A stretch of 19,946 bases of DNA, taken from positions 1 to 19,946 of the forward strand of contig JAKSOX010000011.1 in assembly GCA_024405335.1 (NCBI GenBank), written 5' to 3'. Below are positions 1 through 7,275 of this stretch, piece by piece. A model generated the notes under the pieces. That model saw nothing but the letters and a program-made list of their open reading frames with translations, was not told where the DNA came from and ran no database searches. Source of the stretch: Kiritimatiellia bacterium. Lineage in GTDB: Bacteria; Verrucomicrobiota; Kiritimatiellia; RFP12; UBA1067. Made by a program: the position numbers and the translations under genes. Position 1 is the stretch's first letter; each line of letters starts with the position of its first letter.

Positions 1-2
1 TT

Positions 3-1379
3 TTTTCGTGCGCATGCGTTTGCGCGACGGCGGTTCTCGCGGAGACGGCGTTCGACGCCGGCGCCGATTTGCGCATCCGCGAGGAGATCATGGACCACGT
101 GCCGGGGCTGCCCGGCGCGCCGGGCGCGATGAGCCGCGCGAAGGCGGGGGGCGGCAAGAACCAGATGCGGTTCCGTCCGCGCGTGTGGGCGCAATTCGAC
201 GCGAACGACCAGTTCCGGCTCTACGCGCGCGTCGCGGACGAAGTGCGCTGGAACGCGACGCCGAAGCACAACCGTTCCTACGCCTGGCCGGACGAGGTGG
301 TGCTGGACAACCTGTGGCTCGAAGGGCGCGGCCTTTTCGGCGGGCTGCTGGATTTCCGCGCGGGGCGGCAGGATCTGTTCGACGGGCGGCATTCCGTGTT
401 CGGGCTCGACCGCATCCTGCTCGACGGCGCGCCGTACGTGGGGTCGCGTTCGTGCTACGCGGACATGTTGCGCGCCACGTTCCACGTGGACGACGAATCG
501 GCGCTCGACGTGTTCGCGCTGTACGACAAGGCGCGCAACGTTTTCCGCGTCGGCACGCACCGGTCGCTGCACCGGCCGATGAACGCGATCCACCCGGGCG
601 ATTCTTCCGACATGGACGAATGGGGCGGCGGCGCGACGTGGCGTTCGCGGCTGTCGAAGGCGCTGCCGTACAAACTGTACGTCGTGCACAAGCACAACGA
701 GTCCTACGACCATCCGACGCTGGGGCGCATGGGCGACAAGCAAATCACCACGTTCGGCGTGGAACTGGAGCCGCAGCTCGCGGACGAGTGGTCGCTCGAC
801 CTCGACGCCGCCAAGCAGGCGGGGCGCAAGTCCGGCGGCGGCCAGTCGGGAGGTTTCATGGGCTACGGCGCGGTGGATTTCCATCCGGCGGCGGCGAACT
901 GGAAACCGTTCGCGCGGCTTTCTGCGTACTACCTTTCGGGCGACAAGGACCGCACGGGCGCGGACGACGGGGACGCGGCGTGGGATCCCATGTGGGCGCG
1001 CGCGCCGTGCGATTCCGAAATGATGCAGTACGGCACGCTGTACGGCCTCGGCTACTGGAGCAACATGTTCCATCCGAAGCTGACGCTGGGCGCGGAGTTC
1101 GGCCCGCACCACGCCGTGTCCGCCGGCGCGGGGCCGATGTTCGCGGCGGTGCAGGACCATCTGGGCCACGCCGACGGTTCCGGCGGTTCGCTTTACCGCG
1201 GGTTTTTGTCCACGGTGCGCTACGATTTCCCGCTGCTGCTCGCGCCCAAAGGCGCGAAAGGGGCCGACCGGTTCGAGGCGTTCGGCCATCTGCTCGCGGA
1301 ACTCTTCAACCCCGGCGACTATTTCGACACGGACAAGCCCGCGTGGTTCGTCCGCTGGGAAGTGATGTTCAAATTTTGA
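3..1379 (+). CDS. Outer-membrane beta-barrel protein, alginate-export-like (5' end missing)
   Basis: The reading frame is open to the left edge, so the true start is outside the window. The TTG at 69 and later ATGs are internal. The first visible residues (FSCACVCATAVLA, then ETAFDAGADL) look like the end of a Sec signal peptide with an Ala-X-Ala-like cut near position 41. The mature part is about 445 residues, rich in alternating aromatic and polar strands, for example RVWAQFDANDQFRLYARVAD and FVRWEVMFKF. It ends in Phe, as expected for a barrel strand recognised by the BAM machinery. Length and pattern fit the alginate-export (AlgE-like) barrel family, a probable outer-membrane channel or exporter, but the substrate cannot be read from sequence. 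The gene ends 57 bases before the CstA-family start, and a separate promoter lies between them. Barrel assignment is fairly secure; the family name is a recognition call. Confidence 0.72.
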   Translation, partial: FSCACVCATAVLAETAFDAGADLRIREEIMDHVPGLPGAPGAMSRAKAGGGKNQMRFRPRVWAQFDANDQFRLYARVADEVRWNATPKHNRSYAWPDEVVLDNLWLEGRGLFGGLLDFRAGRQDLFDGRHSVFGLDRILLDGAPYVGSRSCYADMLRATFHVDDESALDVFALYDKARNVFRVGTHRSLHRPMNAIHPGDSSDMDEWGGGATWRSRLSKALPYKLYVVHKHNESYDHPTLGRMGDKQITTFGVELEPQLADEWSLDLDAAKQAGRKSGGGQSGGFMGYGAVDFHPAAANWKPFARLSAYYLSGDKDRTGADDGDAAWDPMWARAPCDSEMMQYGTLYGLGYWSNMFHPKLTLGAEFGPHHAVSAGAGPMFAAVQDHLGHADGSGGSLYRGFLSTVRYDFPLLLAPKGAKGADRFEAFGHLLAELFNPGDYFDTDKPAWFVRWEVMFKF

Positions 1380-1398
1380 CGCGCGGCCGGGCGAAACG

Positions 1399-1407
1399 TG
1401 GTATAAT
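1399..1407 (+). promoter_or_regulatory. Extended -10 promoter of the CstA-family gene
   Basis: TGG followed by a perfect TATAAT (1402-1407) forms an extended -10. A TTGACG at 1376-1381 is the only -35-like hexamer, at a long 20-base spacing, so the element probably relies on the TGn extension. Transcription would start near 1414, about 23 bases before the ATG at 1437. The 19 bases from 1390 to 1408 recur exactly at 19832-19850. Confidence 0.7.
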
Positions 1408-1436
1408 GGCGGCGATTTCATGAAAGGAACGTGGAC

Positions 1437-2906
1437 ATGAGTTGGTTTTTGGGCGGCATTCTGTTCTTGGTGCTCGGATATTTCCTGTACGGGCGCGTCG
1501 TCGAGAAGATATTGGGTCCGGACGACCGCACGACGCCGTGCGTCGCCCATCCGGACGGCGTCGACTTTGTGCCGCTGCCGCGCTGGAAGAACATGCTCAT
1601 CCAGCTGCTGAACATCGCTGGCGTCGGGCCGGTGATCGGCGTGATCCTGGGCATCAAGTTCGGCAGGGTCGCGCTGCTGATCATCCCGGTCGGCTGCGTA
1701 CTGATGGGCGCGACGCACGATTTTCTCGCCGGCATGATGTCCGTGCGCATGGACGGCGCGAATCTTCCAAAGATCGTTTCGCGCCATTTGGGCCGCGTCT
1801 ATGCGACGGTCTTCGCGTGGGCCATGGTGTTTTTGCTGCTGTTGTGCGTGACCGTGTTCATCAACGTGCCCGCGAACCTGATCGACAAGACGTGGCTTCC
1901 CGGCGTTTCCTTCTTCTGGTGGGCGGTGCTGGCCATCTTCGTCTACTACGTCGCCGCGACGCTGTTCCCCGTGGACAAGATCATCGGCCGCGTCTACCCG
2001 TTTTTCGGCGCGCTGCTGATCATCGGCTCCGCCGCGATCTCCGTGGCGCTCGTGGCGGCGGGATTCCACCACCCGGAGATTCTGGACGACTGCGCCGGCT
2101 TCGCCGATTTCCAGGGAAAGAACCCGCTGTTTCCGTGCCTGTTCGTGACGATCGCCTGCGGAATCGTGAGCGGCTTCCACGCGACGCAGAGCCCGATCGT
2201 CGCGCGCACGATGCGCAGCGAGCGCGAAGGGCGTTCCACCTTTTTCGGCATGATGATCCTCGAAGGCGTGATCGCGATGATCTGGGCGGCGAGCGCGCTG
2301 GCGATCTACAACGTCGCGCCGGAAAACCTCAAGCTCGCGGGGCCCGTGGTGCTCGGCAACGTCGCGACGCACTTCCTCGGGCCATGGATGGGCGGCGTCA
2401 CGGTGATGGCGATCGTGGTGCTGGCCGTCACGAGCGGCGACACCGCGTTGCGCAGTTCGCGCCTTTCGCTCGGCGAGATGCTGAAAATCGACCAGGTGAA
2501 GATTTCCACGCGCGTGCTCACCTGCCTGCCGCTCATCGTGGTGGTGGCGCTGCTGCTGTGGTGGTCGAACGTCGACGCGAAGAGCTTCAACAACCTGTGG
2601 AACTACTTCGCCTGGGGCAACCAGATGGTCTCGGCGACGACGCTCATGGCGGCGAGCACGTGGTTGCTGCGCGCGGGGCGTCGGGCCGGTTCGCTCGTGG
2701 CGCTGCTGCCGGGCATGTTCATGACCACGGTGGTCGTTTCGTTCATCTTCTGGACGCCCGGCACGGGCGGACAGCCATGGGGTCTCGTGCCGGGCGGCCT
2801 TCCGCTCGCGTGGGCCGTCGCCCTCGGCGCCGCCGTCGCCTGCGCGTTCGCCGCTTTCGCGATCCGCCGCGGGCGCCGTCCGGCGGACTCCGCCGAAACC
2901 ACGTGA
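1437..2906 (+). CDS. cstA: CstA-family carrier (carbon starvation protein / peptide or pyruvate transporter)
   Basis: A polytopic inner-membrane protein of 489 residues with many hydrophobic segments. The signature stretch around codons 242-285, including SGFHATQSPIVARTM, a GR(S)TFFGMM segment and EG-IAMIWA, is characteristic of CstA/BtsT (YjiY) proteins. Known members take up peptides or pyruvate, in some cases with protons. It is shorter than E. coli CstA (about 700 residues) and matches the compact subgroup. I chose ATG 1437 over GTG 1431 because AAGGA at 1424-1428 sits 8 bases before it, whereas GTG would leave too little spacing. The stop TGA at 2904-2906 overlaps a GTG of the next frame, suggesting co-transcription with the glycosyltransferase-LpxI gene. 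Substrate is not determinable here. Confidence 0.88.
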   Translation: MSWFLGGILFLVLGYFLYGRVVEKILGPDDRTTPCVAHPDGVDFVPLPRWKNMLIQLLNIAGVGPVIGVILGIKFGRVALLIIPVGCVLMGATHDFLAGMMSVRMDGANLPKIVSRHLGRVYATVFAWAMVFLLLLCVTVFINVPANLIDKTWLPGVSFFWWAVLAIFVYYVAATLFPVDKIIGRVYPFFGALLIIGSAAISVALVAAGFHHPEILDDCAGFADFQGKNPLFPCLFVTIACGIVSGFHATQSPIVARTMRSEREGRSTFFGMMILEGVIAMIWAASALAIYNVAPENLKLAGPVVLGNVATHFLGPWMGGVTVMAIVVLAVTSGDTALRSSRLSLGEMLKIDQVKISTRVLTCLPLIVVVALLLWWSNVDAKSFNNLWNYFAWGNQMVSATTLMAASTWLLRAGRRAGSLVALLPGMFMTTVVVSFIFWTPGTGGQPWGLVPGGLPLAWAVALGAAVACAFAAFAIRRGRRPADSAETT

Positions 2907-2914
2907 CGATCGCC

Positions 2915-4960
2915 ATGAGCCGGATGCGCATACTTTGGATTCTCAACGGCTGCGGCCTCGAAAGCCGCGTGATCACCGGCGGACCGGTCCGCTTCCACGA
3001 GGTGTCGCGCCGCTTCGCGGGCATGGGGTTCGCGCAGCATCTGATGACGACGCGCGGCGGCGACGGGATGCTCGGCGGCATGGGCTGCGCGCTGCCGCGC
3101 ACGGTGGTGCCGGCGTCGTTCTTCCTGAAGAAGGAACCGTGCCGCCCGTTCCGCCTGTGGAGCTATTTCGTCACGGCGTTTTGCTGGCGTTTCTTCGCCA
3201 ATCGTCTGCCCGAGTCGGACGTGGCGTTCACGGCGAGCGACTACTTCTGCGACGTCGTGCCGGCCATCGCGATCAAGCGCAGGACGGGCGCGAAGTGGAT
3301 TGCCTGGATCCACCATTGCGAGACGGATCCCAAGACGCGCCCCGGCAACCGGCTCGTGAACGAGCTCACCTATCGGCTCCAGCTCTGGAGTTTCCGGCGC
3401 ATCGCGCGCCACGCGGACGCCGCGTGGATCAGCGACACGCTCGCGGGGGACGAAATCGAGCAGCGGCTTCTGGCCTTCGGCATGCCGGCCGCGCGCATCC
3501 GCCGCATGTGGGACGGCATCGACCACGCCGCCGTGACGGCCGCGCCCGAACCCGCCGAAAAAACGTCCGATTGCGTGATGATCGGCGTGCGCCCGAACAA
3601 GGGACTCCACGACGTCGTGCCCGTTTGGCGCGAAGTGCTCAAGCTCCGGCCGGGCACGACGCTCACGCTCATGGGCGGCATGAGCGGCGAGGCGGAGCTG
3701 GTGAAGCAGATCGCCGACGAAAAACTGCCGATTTCCGTGTTCAAGGCGCCGGGCGGGTTTCTGCCGGCGGCGGAATACCACGCGAAAATCAAGGAGGCGC
3801 GCGTCCTGTTCGCGCCGAGCCACGAGGAGGGCTGGGGCATCGCGGTGTGCGAGGCGATGGCCGCGGGACTGCCCGTGGTGGCGTACGACCTGCCCGCCTA
3901 CCGCAAAATCTACAAGGGCGCCTACGCGCCCGTGCCGCTGGGCGACTTCAAGGCGTTCGCCAAGGCGATCGTCAAGGCGCTGGACGACGCGCAGGAGCGC
4001 GATCGCCTGCGCGCCGCCGGGGCTCAGGCCGCCGCGAAGTACGACTGGGGCGCCATCGCCGCGCGCGACGCGGCGGCGCTTCGCCCGCGCGAGCCCGAAG
4101 GTGAGTACGGTTCGCTGCGGTCGCCGCGGAAGATCGTGGTCGTGTCCGGCTCGGGCGAGTATCCACGGCGCGTGGTGGAAGGCGCCCGCGCAGCCGGCGT
4201 GGAGCGCGTGGACGTGCTGGCCGTGCGCGGATCCACGGCGCGCGCGACGCGGAAGGCCGCGGACTTCGTCCACGAAATCGGCATCGGCGAAATCGCCTCC
4301 GGCATCGACTGGATGTCCCGCCAGGGATACGACGGCGCGATCCTCGCCGGGCAGATCAATCCGCTGTCGCTCTTCCGTTCGCGCTTCGACGCGCAGACGC
4401 GCCGGTGGCTCGCCGAGCTGCCGTCCAAAAACGCGCACACCATTTTCGGCAAGCTCGTGGAGGAATTCGAAAAGGCGGGCGTGCCCGTGTTGCCGGCTTC
4501 GTGCTACATGGACGGCCGCCTCCCCGGCGCGGGGCTGCTCACCGAGCGCGCGCCGGACGAACGCGAATCCGCCGACGTGGAGCACGCTTCGCGCGTCGCG
4601 CAGGACGTGGGCGTCCACGACGTGGGGCAGACCGTGCTGGTGAAGGACGGCATGGTGCTCGCCGTGGAGGCGTTCGAGGGCACCAACGCGGCCATCCGCC
4701 GCGGCGGCAAACTGTGCGGGAAGGGCGGCGTGGTGTTCAAGGCCGCCCGCATCGGCCACGACATGCGCTTCGACATCCCCGTGGCGGGCCTGAAGACGTT
4801 GAAGACGATGCGCAAGGCGGGCATGACGACGCTGGCGTTCCAGGCCGGCCGGCTCGTGCTGCTGGACCGCGAGGCGGCGATCCGCTACGCGAACGCGCAC
4901 GGCATCGCGATCCTGGGCGTGGAAACGTGTCTGCCGCCCGCGCCGTTGCGCCCGTATTGA
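2915..4960 (+). CDS. GT4 glycosyltransferase-LpxI (UDP-2,3-diacylglucosamine pyrophosphatase) fusion
   Basis: One uninterrupted frame of 681 residues encodes two enzymes. Residues 1 to about 390 are a GT-B, family-4-type glycosyltransferase: a GGPVRF loop at 22-27, RPNKG at 226-230, and an E-x7-E motif (Glu305 and Glu313) followed by AMAAGLPVVAYD. After a linker near 391-404, residues 405-681 match LpxI (DUF1009), which splits UDP-2,3-diacylglucosamine to lipid X and UMP in lipid A synthesis. Evidence is VAQDVGVHDVGQ at 561-572, MVLAVEAFEGT at 580-590, and the RFDIPVAG segment, whose Asp620 aligns, from memory, with the essential Asp225 of Caulobacter LpxI. The LpxI part has normal length. 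Acceptor and donor of the glycosyltransferase are unknown. ATG 2915 is chosen; GTG 2903, overlapping the upstream stop, and ATG 2924 are alternatives, and none has a clear Shine-Dalgarno. Confidence 0.85.
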   Translation: MSRMRILWILNGCGLESRVITGGPVRFHEVSRRFAGMGFAQHLMTTRGGDGMLGGMGCALPRTVVPASFFLKKEPCRPFRLWSYFVTAFCWRFFANRLPESDVAFTASDYFCDVVPAIAIKRRTGAKWIAWIHHCETDPKTRPGNRLVNELTYRLQLWSFRRIARHADAAWISDTLAGDEIEQRLLAFGMPAARIRRMWDGIDHAAVTAAPEPAEKTSDCVMIGVRPNKGLHDVVPVWREVLKLRPGTTLTLMGGMSGEAELVKQIADEKLPISVFKAPGGFLPAAEYHAKIKEARVLFAPSHEEGWGIAVCEAMAAGLPVVAYDLPAYRKIYKGAYAPVPLGDFKAFAKAIVKALDDAQERDRLRAAGAQAAAKYDWGAIAARDAAALRPREPEGEYGSLRSPRKIVVVSGSGEYPRRVVEGARAAGVERVDVLAVRGSTARATRKAADFVHEIGIGEIASGIDWMSRQGYDGAILAGQINPLSLFRSRFDAQTRRWLAELPSKNAHTIFGKLVEEFEKAGVPVLPASCYMDGRLPGAGLLTERAPDERESADVEHASRVAQDVGVHDVGQTVLVKDGMVLAVEAFEGTNAAIRRGGKLCGKGGVVFKAARIGHDMRFDIPVAGLKTLKTMRKAGMTTLAFQAGRLVLLDREAAIRYANAHGIAILGVETCLPPAPLRPY

Positions 4961-4976
4961 CGACAGGAGAACTCCC

Positions 4977-5849
4977 GTGCATTTGCCGCATTTCGTCATC
5001 TTCTGCATCGGCGCGTTCGCGTTCGGGTGCTGCATCGCGAGTTTTCTCAACGTGTGCATCTGGCGCATACCGCGCAACGAAAGCGTGGTGCTGCCGCCGT
5101 CGCATTGCCCCAAGTGCAACGCGCTCATCAAGTGGTACCAGAACGTGCCGATCGTGAGCTGGTGCTGCCTGCGCGGCCGCTGCGCGAACTGCCGCCAGCC
5201 GATTTCCGTCCGCTACACGATCGTGGAGGCGCTGGGCGGCGTTCTGTTCCTCGCCACGTTCCTGCAGTGGGGGTCTCCAGCGCTGATGGGGACGCCGCCT
5301 CCGTTCGGAATGGCGCCGATCCGCACGTTTTGGATGGTGCCGGCGCTGTGGCTCGTGTCGGCGGGGCTGATTCTGGGTTCGTTCATCGACTTGGCCGAGT
5401 ACTGGCTGCCGGACCGCGTGACGATCGGCGGCATGGTGTTGGGCGTGCCGGCGAGTTTCCTGATCCCCGAACTGCAGGGGCTGCACGGCGGTCCGTGTTC
5501 GCTGCCCGCGCTGTATTGGAGTTTGGGCGGGCTCGCGTTCGGCTTCGGGTTCATCTGGCTCGTCGGGTTCGTGTTTTCGAAGGTTTTCAGGAAGGACGCG
5601 CTCGGCTTCGGCGACGTGAAGCTGATGGGCGCGGTGGGGGCGTTTTTCGGCCCCGTGCCGGTGCTGTTCGTGCTCATCGCGTCGTCGTTCGTGGGCGCGG
5701 CGATCGGCGTGGCGCTCATCGTGCGCGGCAAGGCGCGCCTCGGCGGCTTCACCGCGGTGCCGTACGGGCCGATGATCGCGGTTGGCATCTGGCTGTGGAC
5801 GTACTGGGGCCCCGGAATCCTGCACTGGTACCTCGGCGTTTTCGCCTGA
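4977..5849 (+). CDS. pilD: Type IV prepilin peptidase / N-methyltransferase (A24 family)
   Basis: This 290-residue inner-membrane aspartic protease would cleave the leader of type IV pilins or type II secretion pseudopilins and methylate the new N-terminus. The N-terminal cytoplasmic domain carries the zinc-binding cysteine pairs CPKC (44-47) and CANC (69-72). The two catalytic aspartates sit in the family motifs: Asp138 in FIDLAEYWLPDRVT and Asp213 in GFGDVKL. Several hydrophobic helices surround them, and the length is normal. The GTG start at 4977 is supported by AGGAG at 4965-4969, 7 bases upstream. It starts 16 bases after the GT4-LpxI stop, so it is probably the last gene of that operon. 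No pilin or pilus-motor gene is in view. The nearest gene with a possible link is dprA, beyond the tRNA. Confidence 0.93.
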   Translation: MHLPHFVIFCIGAFAFGCCIASFLNVCIWRIPRNESVVLPPSHCPKCNALIKWYQNVPIVSWCCLRGRCANCRQPISVRYTIVEALGGVLFLATFLQWGSPALMGTPPPFGMAPIRTFWMVPALWLVSAGLILGSFIDLAEYWLPDRVTIGGMVLGVPASFLIPELQGLHGGPCSLPALYWSLGGLAFGFGFIWLVGFVFSKVFRKDALGFGDVKLMGAVGAFFGPVPVLFVLIASSFVGAAIGVALIVRGKARLGGFTAVPYGPMIAVGIWLWTYWGPGILHWYLGVFA

Positions 5850-5874
5850 TTCTGCCGGGGGTGAAAAAAAGGGG

Positions 5875-5903
5875 TTGCGTTTCGGCCTGCGGTGTGGTAT
5901 ACT
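5875..5903 (+). promoter_or_regulatory. Promoter of tRNA-Glu
   Basis: TTGCGT (5875-5880), a 17-base spacer and TATACT (5898-5903) preceded by TGG give a -35/extended -10 promoter. Transcription would begin near 5910, leaving a 5' leader of about 14 bases for RNase P to remove. Confidence 0.72.
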
Positions 5904-5923
5904 GCGCGCCCGTTGAACCAATT

Positions 5924-5998
5924 GCGCCCATCGTCTAGCGGTCAGGACATTAGGTTTTCATCCTAGTAATAGGAGTTCGACTCTCCTTGGGCGTGCCA
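5924..5998 (+). tRNA. tRNA-Glu (anticodon TTC)
   Basis: A complete 75-base cloverleaf. The acceptor stem GCGCCCA (5924-5930) pairs with TGGGCGT (5988-5994), with one G-U at the end. The D arm has the TCTAGCGGTCAGGA form typical of tRNA-Glu. The anticodon stem TTAGG/CCTAG encloses loop TTTTCAT (5955-5961), with TTC at 5957-5959. The T stem AGGAG/CTCCT encloses TTCGACT. The discriminator is G and CCA is encoded (5996-5998). It is a single-gene unit, with its own promoter upstream and a hairpin terminator 10 bases downstream. Confidence 0.97.
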
Positions 5999-6007
5999 TT
6001 CCGAAAG

Positions 6008-6035
6008 CCGACGCTTCCACGTCGGTCTTTTTTTT
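6008..6035 (+). terminator. Rho-independent terminator after tRNA-Glu
   Basis: The 6-bp stem CCGACG (6008-6013)/CGTCGG (6020-6025) with a 6-base loop is followed by TC and eight T residues (6028-6035). The last T is also the first base of the TGG extension of the dprA promoter, so terminator and next promoter are fused end to end. Confidence 0.88.
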
Positions 6036-6043
6036 GGTATACT
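6035..6043 (+). promoter_or_regulatory. Extended -10 promoter of dprA
   Basis: TGG plus TATACT (6038-6043). No good -35 lies at 17 bases (TTCCAC at 6015-6020, inside the terminator loop). The 13 bases TGGTATACTGCGC are identical to those of the tRNA promoter (5895-5907). The predicted start site near 6050 is only about 2 bases before the dprA ATG. Confidence 0.68.
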
Positions 6044-6051
6044 GCGCTCCC

Positions 6052-7185
6052 ATGACCGAAAGCGAAGCATACGTGGCGTTCAACATGTGCGACGGCGTCG
6101 GCTGGGTTCGCCTGGCCGCGCTTCTGGCGAAGTCCGGCGGCAGCGCCGTGCGCGCATGGAACGAGTCCGGACCGCATTTGGACGCGTTGGGCCGTTCCGT
6201 GGACTGGGCGGCGGAATGCGCATTGGCGGCCAAGCGCCGCACGACCATCGTGACGATGGCGGACGCCGCGTATCCGGCGGCGTTGCGCGATTTGGCGTCG
6301 CCGCCGCTGGCGCTGTACGTCACGGGCGATCCGGCGGCGTTGGCGCGGCCCGGCGTGGCGGTGGTGGGCACGCGCCATCCCACGGTGTACGGCGAGGACA
6401 TGGCGCGGCTTTTCGCGCGCGATCTGGCGCGGGCTGGCTGGAGCGTCGTCTCGGGGCTCGCCGCGGGCGTGGACGCCGTTGCGCACAAGGCCGCGCTGGC
6501 GGCGAAGGGCGTCACGGTGGGCGTGCTGGGCGGCGCGCTGGACAAATTCTTCCCGCCCGAAAACGCGCCGCTGGCGCGCGCGATCGTCAAGGCGGGCGGC
6601 GCGGTGGTGAGCGAGTTCCCGTTCGGCCGCGCGCCGGACCGGCAGACGTTTCCGCAGCGCAACCGGGTGGTGGCGGCGCTTGCGCGCGGCACGTTGGCGG
6701 TGGAGGCGCCGCGCGGCAGCGGCACGCTCATCACGTGCGACTGGGCGAAGAAGCTGGGGCGCGCCGTGATGGCCGTGCCGGCGAACCTCGATTCCAAAAA
6801 CTCCGCGGGGTGCTGGGATTTGATCCGCGCGGGCGCGCGTTGCGCGGCGTGCGCCGAAGATGTGGTCGCCGCGTGCGGCGCGGCGTGCGCGCCGGTGGCG
6901 GAAAAGACGGCGGAAAAGGAGGCACTGCCGCAAGCCGCCGCCGTCCGGAACGTTCCGCGCCGCGAAAAGGCGCCGGAACCGGCGGAAACGCCGCCGGACA
7001 TGGCGTTGACGCTGGAGGAGGCGGCCGTGCTGAAGACGGTGCCTTCGGGCGGCGTTTCGGTGGACATGCTCATCCACCGCACCAAACTGCCGCCAGCCAA
7101 AGTGAACGGCGCGCTGGTGTCGTTGCGGCTCAAGAAGAAGCTGCGTTTCCTGCCCGGCAACCGCGTCGCCCCGGCGGCGGTTTGA
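6052..7185 (+). CDS. dprA: DNA-processing protein DprA (Smf)
   Basis: The 377-residue protein has the DprA order of domains: a helical N-terminal part (1-75), a Rossmann-like DNA-binding fold (about 80-275) and a C-terminal winged-helix domain (about 315-370, LTLEEAAVLKTV...). Family motifs seen are VVGTRHPTVYG (104-114), SGLAAGVDAVAH (134-145), GGALDKFFPPEN (160-171), the FPQRNRVVAAL segment and SGTLITCDWA. DprA binds incoming single-stranded DNA and loads RecA during natural transformation. The usual AVPG-type segment reads AVPANLDSKNSAG, a modest deviation. ATG 6052 is used because upstream in-frame codons lie inside the promoter. No Shine-Dalgarno exists, and the mRNA is predicted to be leaderless. 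An Ala/Lys/Glu-rich linker (about 280-312) joins the core to the winged helix. Confidence 0.95.
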   Translation: MTESEAYVAFNMCDGVGWVRLAALLAKSGGSAVRAWNESGPHLDALGRSVDWAAECALAAKRRTTIVTMADAAYPAALRDLASPPLALYVTGDPAALARPGVAVVGTRHPTVYGEDMARLFARDLARAGWSVVSGLAAGVDAVAHKAALAAKGVTVGVLGGALDKFFPPENAPLARAIVKAGGAVVSEFPFGRAPDRQTFPQRNRVVAALARGTLAVEAPRGSGTLITCDWAKKLGRAVMAVPANLDSKNSAGCWDLIRAGARCAACAEDVVAACGAACAPVAEKTAEKEALPQAAAVRNVPRREKAPEPAETPPDMALTLEEAAVLKTVPSGGVSVDMLIHRTKLPPAKVNGALVSLRLKKKLRFLPGNRVAPAAV

Positions 7186-7213
7186 CGTTCCACGAAACCG
7201 CATCCAACGGCTT

Positions 7214-7242
7214 TTGACATAACAGGCGAATTATGATACACT
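7214..7242 (+). promoter_or_regulatory. Promoter of ribH
   Basis: A perfect TTGACA (7214-7219), a 17-base spacer and TACACT (7237-7242) preceded by TG at 7234-7235. Start would be near 7249, giving a leader of about 27 bases, too short for an FMN riboswitch. It is the best-matched promoter in the window. Confidence 0.8.
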
Positions 7243-7275
7243 TCGCGCGTTTTTCATTTCTCAAGGAGTTGTGGC

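Noticed and set aside
8..1423. A + strand frame overlapping the barrel gene in another phase
   Set aside because: Translation is Arg/Gly/Ala-rich without structure, while the frame starting at position 3 has a signal peptide end, barrel strands and a terminal Phe.
1420..1440. A six-codon mini-frame (MKGTWT) ending over the CstA ATG
   Set aside because: It contains the Shine-Dalgarno of the real gene and has no ribosome binding site of its own. A leader peptide cannot be excluded but is not supported.
2603..5131. An 842-codon minus-strand open frame opposite the GT4-LpxI gene
   Set aside because: Same antisense effect; the composition is Arg/His/Ala-rich and it covers recognisable domains on the + strand.
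5850..5874. A terminator after the prepilin peptidase gene
   Set aside because: The stretch has an A run and a G run but no paired stem.
7186..7275. A possible FMN riboswitch before ribH
   Set aside because: The promoter at 7214-7242 leaves only about 27 bases of leader, and no conserved FMN-aptamer elements are present.
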